Source: Verrucomicrobiales bacterium (GTDB lineage: Bacteria > Verrucomicrobiota > Verrucomicrobiia > Verrucomicrobiales > V1-33). From it: a stretch of 7,856 bases of DNA. Position 1 is the stretch's first letter. The number at the start of each line of letters is the position of its first letter. Under the pieces are notes generated by a model. The model was not told where the DNA came from. It saw only the letters and a program-made list of their open reading frames with translations, and ran no database searches. The stretch is from contig JALRGB010000441.1 in the NCBI GenBank assembly GCA_023253575.1, positions 1 to 7,856 of the forward strand. Reading direction: 5' to 3'. This document shows positions 1-7,009 of the stretch, piece by piece. Made by a program: the position numbers and the translations under genes.

Positions 1-2724
1 AATCACCAGCATTTCATCAATGAGATTATCGATATCGAGCAGGACGGGTAGCGACGCATCGCGGACGCCCTCGGGGTTGCGCCCCTCGAGCTCGAAGTAG
101 CGGGCGGTAGTCGGGGTGGCGGCGGTGCTAGTGCCGATGGCGCGCACTTTTTGCCAGAGGGTGCGCCACGCAAGCAAGTCACCGTCGGTCACTTCTGTCT
201 GGAAGCCGCCGACGTGATTGCCGCATTTGACCACGTCATAATCGTCCCGGGTGCCGCCCATATAACTGGCGGCGTAGTCGGCTTCGGCGCGTTCTTCTAG
301 GTAGTGAACGCCCCAATAAACGCCGTTGAGGTAAACATGAAAGTACCGCGTGCGGGTGTACGGCTGTCCCAAAGCCCCTTGAGTGTCACGGCTGAACGGG
401 TCGCGACACAGCGTGTTGAAACGACCACTGCCGTAACTCGATTCGCGAAACCATCCGTAATTCGAGCCAATGCCGAGCTCGAGTTTACCAAACTCGCTGG
501 CTCCTTCGGCACCATAGATGGGCTGGCGCAATTTCCCTTCGTAGTCGCCAGAGAAATACATGCGCAACCCGTGTTTCTGAAATGGATCATTACGACTGTA
601 ACCGCCGCGGATGCGCAGACCGGCATTGATCTGAAAGGGCGCCATGCCTGAAGGCTCGGACCACCCCGGAGGATACAACATTTCAACCGAAACCGGACGT
701 TCCCACGCCGGGCCATGCTGGTCCGCATTGACATAAATACCGGTCGATGCCGCCGTCAGGTGAGCTTGGTCAGTAACCAGCGAAATCGACGGCAGCGACT
801 GCAGGCTCTCGATGACCGTGGCGTCGGTGTACGCATTAACCGCGGCCGCATTCATGCCGTATTTCAGCGCTTGGCCGTTGACCGATGACGCCGGCCAGCC
901 GCGGCTGCGGGCGTCCTGCACACTCTGGCGGGCCACCACCGCGCTGAAAACATACGTGTGTGTCACCACCCGAGTCGGCGCAAAGCCGTCTTTAAAAACC
1001 GCGGCCCGCACGGTGGTCGTACCGCCAATCGAGCCGATACCCAGACCAATCGCATCCGGCGGCACGGCGCCCGGGTAAATGGTCAGAGCGAGCGTCGGGG
1101 GCGTGGCCGCGTCGACCGCCGCCACCACCGTGCCATTGGTGGCGGTGGGGGTCGAACCATTGGTCGTGTACACCAGCCTCGCTCCTGGGGTGCCCCCGGA
1201 AATCGTCTCGTGGACGGGCCCGTTGTAGAACCCGCGACCGACGGCAAAAGCCACGGCATCCGTGTCATCCAGAAATCCAGCAGAGCCCTGAGCTGCATTG
1301 GCTGCCCCCGGCGTCGGCCGGCTTAAGGGAGCGCCAAAATACCCAACTCTCGCCGGTTCCCCCCACCATCCATATGATCGGTCCGTCCCCTGTACCGGGT
1401 AACCAGGGGCAAATTCCCCGACCACCGAGCCGTCGGCAATTCGGATCAGTCCCAGATATTCACCCGCCTTGCTCAACGCAAAATTCGTGTGCAAGACCGC
1501 CGCTGGATTCGTACGGTTTTTGCCCGAAGCAAAAACAACCCGATACCCACCCGCCTCCACTAATGCACCCGCCGGAAAATCCCACTGCTGAGCCGCCTCT
1601 CGCAATCGCAGACCAGCCAGATCAAGCGCAAAAGGATTCGGATTAAACATCTCAATCCAGTCTGACGCGTCGCCATCGTCGTCCTTCAGCGTATCGTCAT
1701 TTTCAGCCATGAATTCGTTGATCCGCACCGGCAGCGGCGCCACCCCGACATGCAGCGTGATTGATTTCGTCACCGTCCCTTGCGCATTGGTCGCGCTGAG
1801 CGTGTAAGTCGTCGTCTGCGTCGCCGAGGTAGACCGGCTGCCAGTCAGCTCGGTAGCACCGACCAGAACTCCTTGGTCAATGGCGACAGTGTCTGCATTT
1901 TCCACGTTCCAATTGAATGTCACCGTCTGACCCGGAGCGGAGAGCACGCCGACCGAGGAGGTGACGGTCCCTTGGGTGGCGGACAGCGAGCGCACGAACG
2001 GTTTAGGCGGTGGCAGGGTGGTGGCCAGACCATATTTGTTCTGCAGGTACCAACCGACGCTAGCCAGTCCGTCAGGCGTGAGCACGCCTTCATACACAAT
2101 CATTTCCGCCACACTGCCGCGCCAGTACCCGCCAATCGTCGTCCCAGGGTTGCCCAGCCAAAAGGCCGAATAATTCTTCTCGGCACCGGCGGTCGCCACC
2201 AACAGGTGCGGCGTGTTCAAGACAAAGTTTCCACTGGCCACGGTATTGACCGTCACCGTGCCAGCCGGCACGCCACCCGAAAAATTGTACACATCCAGCC
2301 CCTTGCCCGGCGAACGATACGCCAGCGTGGAGGCATTCCGCCGGATATGAAGATCATCGCCGCCATTCGATACCAAACAGGCGTCCGCCGGCGCCCCCGA
2401 GTCAAGAACCACTGCCGCAATCACCGTCCGCACATTCATTCCAGCCTCGGACCACGTCATGTAATCGGTCGTGCCATCAAATTTCACCGCCGGACGGTTG
2501 TTAAACTTGGGCTCCGCCGCCGTGAACGTCGGAGCCGCCGTGCCCGCCGCCGTCATCGGCCCCCACGCGGTCACCGGTGAGGCATTGTCCTGCACCAGAT
2601 CACCCGCCTGCAAATGCAATACGACCCGTCCATAGTCCGACGGATGAATGGTCTGAGCAGCCAGACCAGCCATAAAAAAACCATACCAAATAGCAAGAAC
2701 GAGCAAAAAACGAGATGGAAACAT
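1..2724 (-). CDS. Secreted multidomain protein: LamG-like, Ig-like, lamin-tail, chitobiase-C-like and CotH kinase domains (3' end outside window)
   Basis: Open for 908 codons from the ATG at 2724 to the window edge with no stop, so the C-terminus is missing. Residues 1-23 form a signal peptide (MFPSR, hydrophobic core, GLAAQ cleavage region). Residues about 30-232 resemble a LamG/concanavalin-type domain (VKFDGTTDYM near 80-89; closing segment GSVAEMIVYEGVLTPDG then WYLQNKYGL). Residues about 243-327 look like an Ig-like fold. Residues about 332-450 match a lamin-tail domain (VRINEFMAEN, DWIEMFNP, GLRLRE). Residues about 490-592 resemble the chitobiase/beta-hexosaminidase C-terminal domain (LVYTTNGSTPT). 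From about 640 the CotH family begins (SISLVTDQAHL, GLRIRGGYSRND, YFHVYLNGVYWGVHYLEERAE, LLDIDNLIDEML). CotH proteins are atypical kinases, best known from spore coats; here an extracellular or surface role is inferred. No spore genes are present. The catalytic C-terminal half of CotH lies outside the window, so activity cannot be judged. Confidence 0.88.
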   Translation of the reverse strand, partial: MFPSRFLLVLAIWYGFFMAGLAAQTIHPSDYGRVVLHLQAGDLVQDNASPVTAWGPMTAAGTAAPTFTAAEPKFNNRPAVKFDGTTDYMTWSEAGMNVRTVIAAVVLDSGAPADACLVSNGGDDLHIRRNASTLAYRSPGKGLDVYNFSGGVPAGTVTVNTVASGNFVLNTPHLLVATAGAEKNYSAFWLGNPGTTIGGYWRGSVAEMIVYEGVLTPDGLASVGWYLQNKYGLATTLPPPKPFVRSLSATQGTVTSSVGVLSAPGQTVTFNWNVENADTVAIDQGVLVGATELTGSRSTSATQTTTYTLSATNAQGTVTKSITLHVGVAPLPVRINEFMAENDDTLKDDDGDASDWIEMFNPNPFALDLAGLRLREAAQQWDFPAGALVEAGGYRVVFASGKNRTNPAAVLHTNFALSKAGEYLGLIRIADGSVVGEFAPGYPVQGTDRSYGWWGEPARVGYFGAPLSRPTPGAANAAQGSAGFLDDTDAVAFAVGRGFYNGPVHETISGGTPGARLVYTTNGSTPTATNGTVVAAVDAATPPTLALTIYPGAVPPDAIGLGIGSIGGTTTVRAAVFKDGFAPTRVVTHTYVFSAVVARQSVQDARSRGWPASSVNGQALKYGMNAAAVNAYTDATVIESLQSLPSISLVTDQAHLTAASTGIYVNADQHGPAWERPVSVEMLYPPGWSEPSGMAPFQINAGLRIRGGYSRNDPFQKHGLRMYFSGDYEGKLRQPIYGAEGASEFGKLELGIGSNYGWFRESSYGSGRFNTLCRDPFSRDTQGALGQPYTRTRYFHVYLNGVYWGVHYLEERAEADYAASYMGGTRDDYDVVKCGNHVGGFQTEVTDGDLLAWRTLWQKVRAIGTSTAATPTTARYFELEGRNPEGVRDASLPVLLDIDNLIDEMLVI

Positions 2725-2745
2725 GATATACACAGGATCTTTCCG

Positions 2746-2925
2746 TCATCGTATCGCCCGTTCCCCTTTCGGGGAAGGTTTTTTCTCACCACCGTAAAAC
2801 CCGCGCGCGTTGCCCCAATAGGACACCGAAGGGAAAATGAGGAGCCGACAGAGCTGGCCCATGGCCTCGAAACGCAGGACAATCAGAGCCATAACGAAAA
2901 CGATGAGCGACACGCCGCACGCCAT
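2746..2925 (-). CDS. Possible 59-residue membrane micro-protein upstream of the CotH-type gene
   Basis: A short reading frame runs from the ATG at 2925 to a TGA at 2748-2746, ending 21 nt before the CotH-type gene on the same strand. Its first 31 residues are strongly hydrophobic (MACGVSLIVFVMALIVLRFE, then LCRLLIF), which would make one membrane helix or uncleaved anchor. The tail is basic and polar (GEKKPSPKGERAIR). A purine-rich GAGAAG precedes the ATG by 5 nt, a weak ribosome-binding candidate. I recognise no family. It could equally be chance, as GC-rich leader DNA often yields hydrophobic frames. Confidence 0.22.
   Translation of the reverse strand: MACGVSLIVFVMALIVLRFEAMGQLCRLLIFPSVSYWGNARGFYGGEKKPSPKGERAIR
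2761..2784 (+). terminator. Terminator-like hairpin with T-tract, plus-strand orientation
   Basis: TTCCCC (2761-2766), loop TTTC, GGGGAA (2771-2776) form a perfect 6-bp stem, followed after GG by six T (2779-2784). The shape suits a rho-independent terminator for rightward transcription, but no rightward gene lies upstream; the stem is short. It could stop antisense transcription into the DHS-family promoter, act in a leader, or be chance. Confidence 0.25.
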
Positions 2926-3088
2926 GTGCGCTTCTCGCTGGGTACAGCGGCATCATGACGCATGGTGGTTATTGCTTTACGCCGCTCCTGTGCGATTGCT
3001 GACTTTCCGGACGTAGGGGCGCCGCCGTAGACGCACCCAGCCCGGCCATCACTCTGACCCGTCGGACACACTCCGACTTATCCGCCCC

Positions 3089-4198
3089 ATGGCTACACCA
3101 TCTAAGACGAAAAAACCGGCCAAGGCCAGCAAGGCCAGCAAGGCCGGCAAGGCTGCCAAAACCAGCAAAGCGGCCAAGGCCGCCCCCTCCTCTTCTGCCG
3201 TCTCACCGGCCGCTGCCACCCCGCCGGACGGGCCGATTTCGACCTTTGTCCGGCACCACTACCGCCACTTTAATGCAGCGGTCGTGATTGATGCGGCCGA
3301 AGGCTACAAAGCGCACTTGGCCAAAGGGGGCAGCATGTTTGTCACGTTGGCAGGCGCCATGTCGACCGCTGAAATGGGGCTTTCGTTGGCGGAAATGATT
3401 CGTCAGGACAAGATCCACGGGATTTGCTGCACCGGCGCCAACCTTGAAGAGGACATCTACAACTTGGTGGCCCACACTCATTACGAACGCGTTCCGAATT
3501 ACCGCGACCTCACTCCGAAGGACGAGGTGAAACTTCTCAAAAAACACCTCAACCGGGTCACCGACACCTGCATCCCCGAAGGCGAAGCCATCCGCCGCAT
3601 TGAAAAACACCTCGTCGCCTTGTGGCACAAAGCCGAGAAAAACGGTCTGCGGTTCTTCCCGCATGAGTTCGCCTACCAGCTTCTCAACTCAGGCGTGCTC
3701 GAACAATACTACGAAATCGATCCCAAAAATTCGTGGCTGCTGGCGGCCGCCGAACGCGATTTACCACTCTTTGTACCGGGATGGGAAGACAGCACCTGCG
3801 GCAATATTTTTGCGGCGCATTGCATCGAAGGGGATGTGGAAGACCCTCGCACCATGCGGGGCGGCATTGAGTACATGATGCGTTTGGCCGAGTGGTATAC
3901 TGAATACACCAAAAAGTCCAAACTCGGGTTTTTCCAGATTGGCGGCGGCATTGCCGGCGATTTCCCGATTTGTGTCGTGCCCATGTTGCATCAGGACCTC
4001 GGACGCCGGAAGATTCCGTTGTGGGATTATTTTTGCCAGATCAGCGACTCGACGACCAGTTTCGGGAGTTATTCCGGGGCGGTGCCCAACGAAAAAATCA
4101 CGTGGGGCAAATTGGACGAGAACGGGCCAAAATATGTGATTGAGAGCGATGCCACGATTGTCGCTCCGCTCGTCTTTGCTCAGGTCCTCGGCTGGTGA
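3089..4198 (+). CDS. Deoxyhypusine synthase-family protein (probable homospermidine/polyamine synthase) with Lys/Ala-rich N-terminal tail
   Basis: This 369-residue protein belongs to the deoxyhypusine synthase (DHS) superfamily, NAD-dependent enzymes that move the aminobutyl group of spermidine to a lysine of eIF5A or, in homospermidine synthases, to putrescine. The core starts near residue 47 (DGPISTFVRHHYRHFNAA). TGANLEEDIYNLVAHTHY (115-132) matches the DHS segment around the NAD site. ITWGKL carries Lys341, equivalent to the lysine that forms the imine intermediate in DHS (human Lys329 in SWGKI). IGGGIAGDFPICVVPM (284-299) replaces the GGG-x-x-KHH stretch of classical DHS, so the usual catalytic His is not at its expected position; my recollection is that this is typical of the bacterial clade. 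Residues 1-46 are an added basic tail (repeated KASKA/KAAK). No in-frame ATG, GTG or TTG lies between the tail and the core, so the tail must be translated if 3089 is the start. Bacteria lack eIF5A, hence a polyamine substrate is inferred. Confidence 0.93.
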   Translation: MATPSKTKKPAKASKASKAGKAAKTSKAAKAAPSSSAVSPAAATPPDGPISTFVRHHYRHFNAAVVIDAAEGYKAHLAKGGSMFVTLAGAMSTAEMGLSLAEMIRQDKIHGICCTGANLEEDIYNLVAHTHYERVPNYRDLTPKDEVKLLKKHLNRVTDTCIPEGEAIRRIEKHLVALWHKAEKNGLRFFPHEFAYQLLNSGVLEQYYEIDPKNSWLLAAAERDLPLFVPGWEDSTCGNIFAAHCIEGDVEDPRTMRGGIEYMMRLAEWYTEYTKKSKLGFFQIGGGIAGDFPICVVPMLHQDLGRRKIPLWDYFCQISDSTTSFGSYSGAVPNEKITWGKLDENGPKYVIESDATIVAPLVFAQVLGW

Positions 4199-4208
4199 CG
4201 GATCTGGC

Positions 4209-4251
4209 GCGCGGGTTCGCGCTGCATCATCCGCGCGGGCTCACCGCGCGG
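4209..4251. terminator. Two tandem GC-rich hairpins between convergent genes (possible bidirectional terminator)
   Basis: Between the DHS-family stop (4198) and the comF stop (4254) lie two stem-loops. The first is GCGCG-GGTT-CGCGC (4209-4222). The second is CCGCGCGG (4231-4238), loop GCTCA, CCGCGCGG (4244-4251), a perfect 8-bp stem. Neither is followed by a T-tract on either strand, so they are not textbook intrinsic terminators. Position between convergent stops suggests they halt or stabilise both transcripts. Confidence 0.45.
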
Positions 4252-4253
4252 AA

Positions 4254-5045
4254 TTAACCGCGGGTCAGCGTCAGCACGGCCACTTGGCGAGCGCCGCCGT
4301 ATTTGAGCAGGATGCGGGCGCATTCTTGGGCGGTGGCGCCGGTGGTAAAGACGTCATCGACGATGAGGAGGCGGCGTCCGACCACCATTGACTCCGCGGT
4401 CGGACGCCACGGGCGGGGGCGGCGCAACCGAAAGGCCCCGCGCAGGTTGTGCAAACGCTGGTGGCGCGTCATGGCGGCCTGACCTGACGTGTAGCGGGTA
4501 CGGCGGAGCACATCAGCCACCGTGCAGCCGGTGTGGCGGCTGGTGACGGAGGCGAGTTCGAGCGCCTGATTAAATTCACGTTCCCGGAGGCGTCGCGGAT
4601 GCAGCGGCACGGGGACGAGGAGCCATTGATCGGAGGCGGCCAGCCGTTCATCGGCGGTGGGTCCGTGCAGCGCAGTGGCCAGCAGGCGACCGAGAGTTTC
4701 GCCGAGCCACAATTCCCGCTGATACTTAAAGCGGTGCACCATGTCGCGCATGCCGCGGCGCGCCTTGAAAGGGGCGGTGGCAAACTCAAAGGCAAACTTC
4801 CGGCCCGTACAATTGGCGCACTGGAATGGCCCCGGGATATTTCCCATAAACCACTCGCCGCACACCCGACAGCGCGGCTCACCCAGCCGCGGCAGTGACT
4901 GGAGACAGGAATGACACAGCCCCGGCACCGCTGATCCCGCCGATCCCGCCGTCGACTGTGCGCACAACGCACAGGCCTCAACAAAAATCAATCCGGCCGC
5001 TGCCCGACAGGCGTCGGTCCATAAATCTGAAAAAAGGGAGGGCAT
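4254..5045 (-). CDS. comF: ComF-family phosphoribosyltransferase-like protein (ComFC)
   Basis: 263 residues, a usual ComF/ComFC length. The N-terminus holds two zinc-ribbon-like Cys pairs sets: C25-x2-C28 with C44-x2-C47, and C59-x2-C62 with C76-x2-C79. The central family signature VPVPLHPRRLREREFNQA starts near residue 144. The C-terminal phosphoribosyltransferase fold has the PRPP-binding loop LLIVDDVFTTGAT (226-238), with the acidic pair D230-D231 and the TTGAT turn intact. In naturally competent bacteria ComFC takes part in uptake of transforming DNA, but homologues are widespread in non-competent species and the enzyme reaction is not settled. The start at 5045 lies 10 nt after the tandem TGA-TGA end of the upstream fusion gene and has no Shine-Dalgarno, suggesting an operon with translational coupling. 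No other competence genes are visible. Confidence 0.93.
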   Translation of the reverse strand: MPSLFSDLWTDACRAAAGLIFVEACALCAQSTAGSAGSAVPGLCHSCLQSLPRLGEPRCRVCGEWFMGNIPGPFQCANCTGRKFAFEFATAPFKARRGMRDMVHRFKYQRELWLGETLGRLLATALHGPTADERLAASDQWLLVPVPLHPRRLREREFNQALELASVTSRHTGCTVADVLRRTRYTSGQAAMTRHQRLHNLRGAFRLRRPRPWRPTAESMVVGRRLLIVDDVFTTGATAQECARILLKYGGARQVAVLTLTRG

Positions 5046-5055
5046 CGGTCAGTCA

Positions 5056-6852
5056 TCAAGGGGTCGATCGCGGCGCCCCGGAGGAAAATGGAGTGGGCAC
5101 CGGCCCAGCCAACACCAGAAAATCCCGGTAATGCAGCACCTCAAGCCGACGGTCCAGATGCTCGACAATGCACGTCAGCGATTCCACCCAGTCACCGGAA
5201 TTCAAATAATGAATCGAACCGACCAACTTATCCGCGGGCGTGTGGATGTGACCGCAAATAATGCCACGGCATTTTTTCTCGGTGGCCAGCCCCTGCAATT
5301 GCTCCTCATAACGGCCAGTGAAACTGATTGCCTTCTTGACCCGCGCCTTGATGGCTTTGCTCAACGAGAAATATTCTTTGCCGCGCATGCGCCGCCACCC
5401 GTTGTAGACCCGGTTCAGACGCAGCAGCTGATCGTATCCCACCGCCCCCAGCCGGGCAATCCATGGGTGCTGCGTCGTCACTTGGTCAAATCCATCGCCG
5501 TGCACGACCAGATAATCACCCTGCGGAGTCTGGTGAATGTGCTCGTTGACAATCGAAAACCGAGCCAAGCGCAACGGAAGAAAACGATGCAACACATCAT
5601 CATGGTTGCCGCGCAAATACACGACTTCGGTATTTTCTTTCTCCAACTTGCGCAGGACCAAGCGGATAAATCGCGTGTGCGCCGTGCTCCAGTGATGACG
5701 CCGACGCGCAAGGTGCCAAGCATCTATGATGTCGCCGTTCAGGACCAGCTTTTCACAGCGGCTCCTTCGCAACAAGTCATTGACTTCATGCACTTTACAA
5801 TCCGGAGTGCCTAAATGCACATCGGAAAGAAAAAGGGTCTTGAAGCGAACAAAACGGTCGGCGGGCTGACGGGAATCAGGGATCATGCGGCGGTCGGTAC
5901 GGGTGAGTATACGGAGGAAAGAGGATTTGGCGAGGACGACACGGCCATCAAAACCAAGAGTCAGCAGTCCGCTGGCGAGGCCTTCGAGCAGCACGTTTCC
6001 GAATGTTTCCGTCAGGCTGGGGAAGAGCAACACATCAGCGGAGGCAAAGTGGCGGGCCAGTTCTTCTCCGCGCAGCGCGCCCGTGAAGCGGGCAAAACGA
6101 AATCGCGATTCCAGCGCCGCCCGATCCGGACCATCGCCAACGACCACGCAATGACCGCGCCCGTCCGTCAGTTTTTCCAGCGTCTCCAACGCAAATGGCA
6201 GGTTTTTTTCCGGGGCCAGGCGTCCGACCAGCATAAAAACCGGAGCCGGCCGGGCCCCATCGCGCACGCCCCACGCCGCGCGCAGGGAGGCATCGCGGCG
6301 CGCCGGAGTGAACATGTCGGCCGCCACCCCGCGACTCAAGATCTCCAAGTTTTTGAACCCGTGGGAGCAAAGTTGTCGCCTCACATCGTGCGACGGCACC
6401 AGCGTCATCGCCGTACAGTTGTGCAGGCAGCGGAGGTATCGCAGCACCATCGGCTGAAGACGAGACAACCCGCGGACATGCAGGTATTCGTGAAAATTGG
6501 TGTGAAACCCGGAGGTCACCGGTATCCCCAGCCACCGGGCCACCACGATCGCCGCCCATCCCAACGGCCCTTCGGTCGCCACATACACCACGTCCGGTCG
6601 CACCACCGACCATAGCTGCCAAAGCCGGCCCCACGAGGGCATCCCAAATCGCAGTCCCGGATACCCAGGAACCGGCAGCGACCGCACCCCCACCTCGCGA
6701 CGCCCCACTCTCCCCCGCCCCAAACCACCACCCGGCCGCACCACCGTCACCCGGTGCCCCCGAGACTCAAGCCCCGTCCGCAAACGGTCCATCGTCAACG
6801 AAACACCGTTGAGGTCAGGAGGAAACGTGTCAGTCACAAAAGCGATCTGCAT
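5056..6852 (-). CDS. Fusion protein: GT4-type glycosyltransferase (C-terminally shortened) joined to LpxH-like metallophosphoesterase
   Basis: 598 residues, two parts. Residues 1-302 are a GT-B glycosyltransferase of family 4 (as in SqdX/PimB/MgtA-type enzymes): N-terminal MQIAFVTDTFPPDLNGVS, acceptor-side SGFHTNFHEYL (114-124), donor-side VGRLAPEKN (209-217) and the E-x7-E motif E282/E290 in SLTETFGNVLLEG. The usual 70-90 residues that follow this motif are absent. Residues about 336-575 are a calcineurin-like phosphoesterase of the LpxH type (UDP-2,3-diacylglucosamine diphosphatase, lipid A pathway): D344-x-H346, G373-D374, G415-N416-H417-D418, H451-G-D, G534-H535-x-H537, so all expected metal ligands are present. 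An internal ATG (M323, codon at 5886) may mark the start of a once separate phosphoesterase gene. The start at 6852 gives the canonical GT4 N-terminus; no Shine-Dalgarno. First gene of a likely operon with comF. Substrates are unknown; the phosphoesterase half looks active, the transferase half may not be. Confidence 0.9.
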   Translation of the reverse strand: MQIAFVTDTFPPDLNGVSLTMDRLRTGLESRGHRVTVVRPGGGLGRGRVGRREVGVRSLPVPGYPGLRFGMPSWGRLWQLWSVVRPDVVYVATEGPLGWAAIVVARWLGIPVTSGFHTNFHEYLHVRGLSRLQPMVLRYLRCLHNCTAMTLVPSHDVRRQLCSHGFKNLEILSRGVAADMFTPARRDASLRAAWGVRDGARPAPVFMLVGRLAPEKNLPFALETLEKLTDGRGHCVVVGDGPDRAALESRFRFARFTGALRGEELARHFASADVLLFPSLTETFGNVLLEGLASGLLTLGFDGRVVLAKSSFLRILTRTDRRMIPDSRQPADRFVRFKTLFLSDVHLGTPDCKVHEVNDLLRRSRCEKLVLNGDIIDAWHLARRRHHWSTAHTRFIRLVLRKLEKENTEVVYLRGNHDDVLHRFLPLRLARFSIVNEHIHQTPQGDYLVVHGDGFDQVTTQHPWIARLGAVGYDQLLRLNRVYNGWRRMRGKEYFSLSKAIKARVKKAISFTGRYEEQLQGLATEKKCRGIICGHIHTPADKLVGSIHYLNSGDWVESLTCIVEHLDRRLEVLHYRDFLVLAGPVPTPFSSGAPRSTP

Positions 6853-6860
6853 ACCAAGAT

Positions 6861-6889
6861 GCTAAAGAATTGTCCGCCAGCTGGCTCAA
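6861..6889 (-). promoter_or_regulatory. Weak sigma70-like promoter candidate for the glycosyltransferase-phosphoesterase gene
   Basis: Read on the minus strand, TTGAGC (6889-6884) and TTTAGC (6866-6861) are separated by 17 nt. Matches to TTGACA and TATAAT are only 4/6 and 3/6. The predicted transcription start would fall at or within a few bases of the ATG at 6852, which would fit a leaderless mRNA and the lack of a Shine-Dalgarno. Weak, could be chance. Confidence 0.18.
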
Positions 6890-6961
6890 GCCCGATGCTA
6901 TCGCGAAACCCGCCCACCCTGCCATAGCTTCCATGTGCCGGTTTCGTTGCGCCGCCACCGC

Positions 6962-7009
6962 AACACCGCAACACCGCAACACCGCAACACCGCAACACCG
7001 CAACACCGC
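6962..7009. repeat. Tandem repeat, six perfect copies of the 8-mer AACACCGC
   Basis: Six head-to-tail copies of AACACCGC occupy 6962-7009. A degenerate copy (GCCACCGC, 6 of 8 matching) precedes them at 6954-6961, and two copies of AGGCGCG (7011-7017 and 7018-7024) follow one base later. The perfect identity suggests recent expansion by replication slippage. The array lies about 110 bp upstream of the fusion gene start and about 185 bp upstream of the transporter start, so copy-number change would alter promoter spacing rather than a reading frame. Confidence 0.95.

Larger units (their letters stand above)
2725..3088. other. Divergent intergenic region between the CotH-type gene and the DHS-family gene
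   Basis: This 364-bp stretch separates two divergent genes and must hold both promoters. I find no convincing -35/-10 pair for either gene. Besides the micro-ORF (2925-2746) and the hairpin at 2761-2784, only short overlapping frames of unlikely composition occur. Neither flanking gene has a canonical Shine-Dalgarno: the CotH-type start is preceded by GGAAAG about 14 nt away, and the DHS-family start by a pyrimidine-rich stretch (TTATCCGCCCC). Confidence 0.6.

Noticed and set aside
1780..2580. 266-codon plus-strand open frame opposite the CotH-type gene
   Set aside because: Arg/His-rich composition with no recognisable motif; it is antisense to a well-supported domain-bearing frame (LamG-like and Ig-like regions) and is a GC-rich shadow.
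3203..3664. 153-codon minus-strand frame inside the DHS-family gene
   Set aside because: Shadow of a strongly conserved plus-strand enzyme; no motif of its own.
5131..5814. 227-codon plus-strand open frame opposite the phosphoesterase half
   Set aside because: No domain signature, and the minus-strand frame has all metallophosphoesterase metal ligands here.
5886..5970. Frameshift or sequencing error as the cause of the shortened glycosyltransferase
   Set aside because: There are fewer than 40 codons between the E-x7-E motif and the phosphoesterase, so no frame could hold the missing 70-90 residues; a deletion or true fusion is required rather than an indel.
5815..6615. 266-codon plus-strand open frame opposite the glycosyltransferase half of the fusion
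   Set aside because: Gln/His/Arg-rich with no motifs; the opposite strand carries clear GT4 motifs throughout this stretch.
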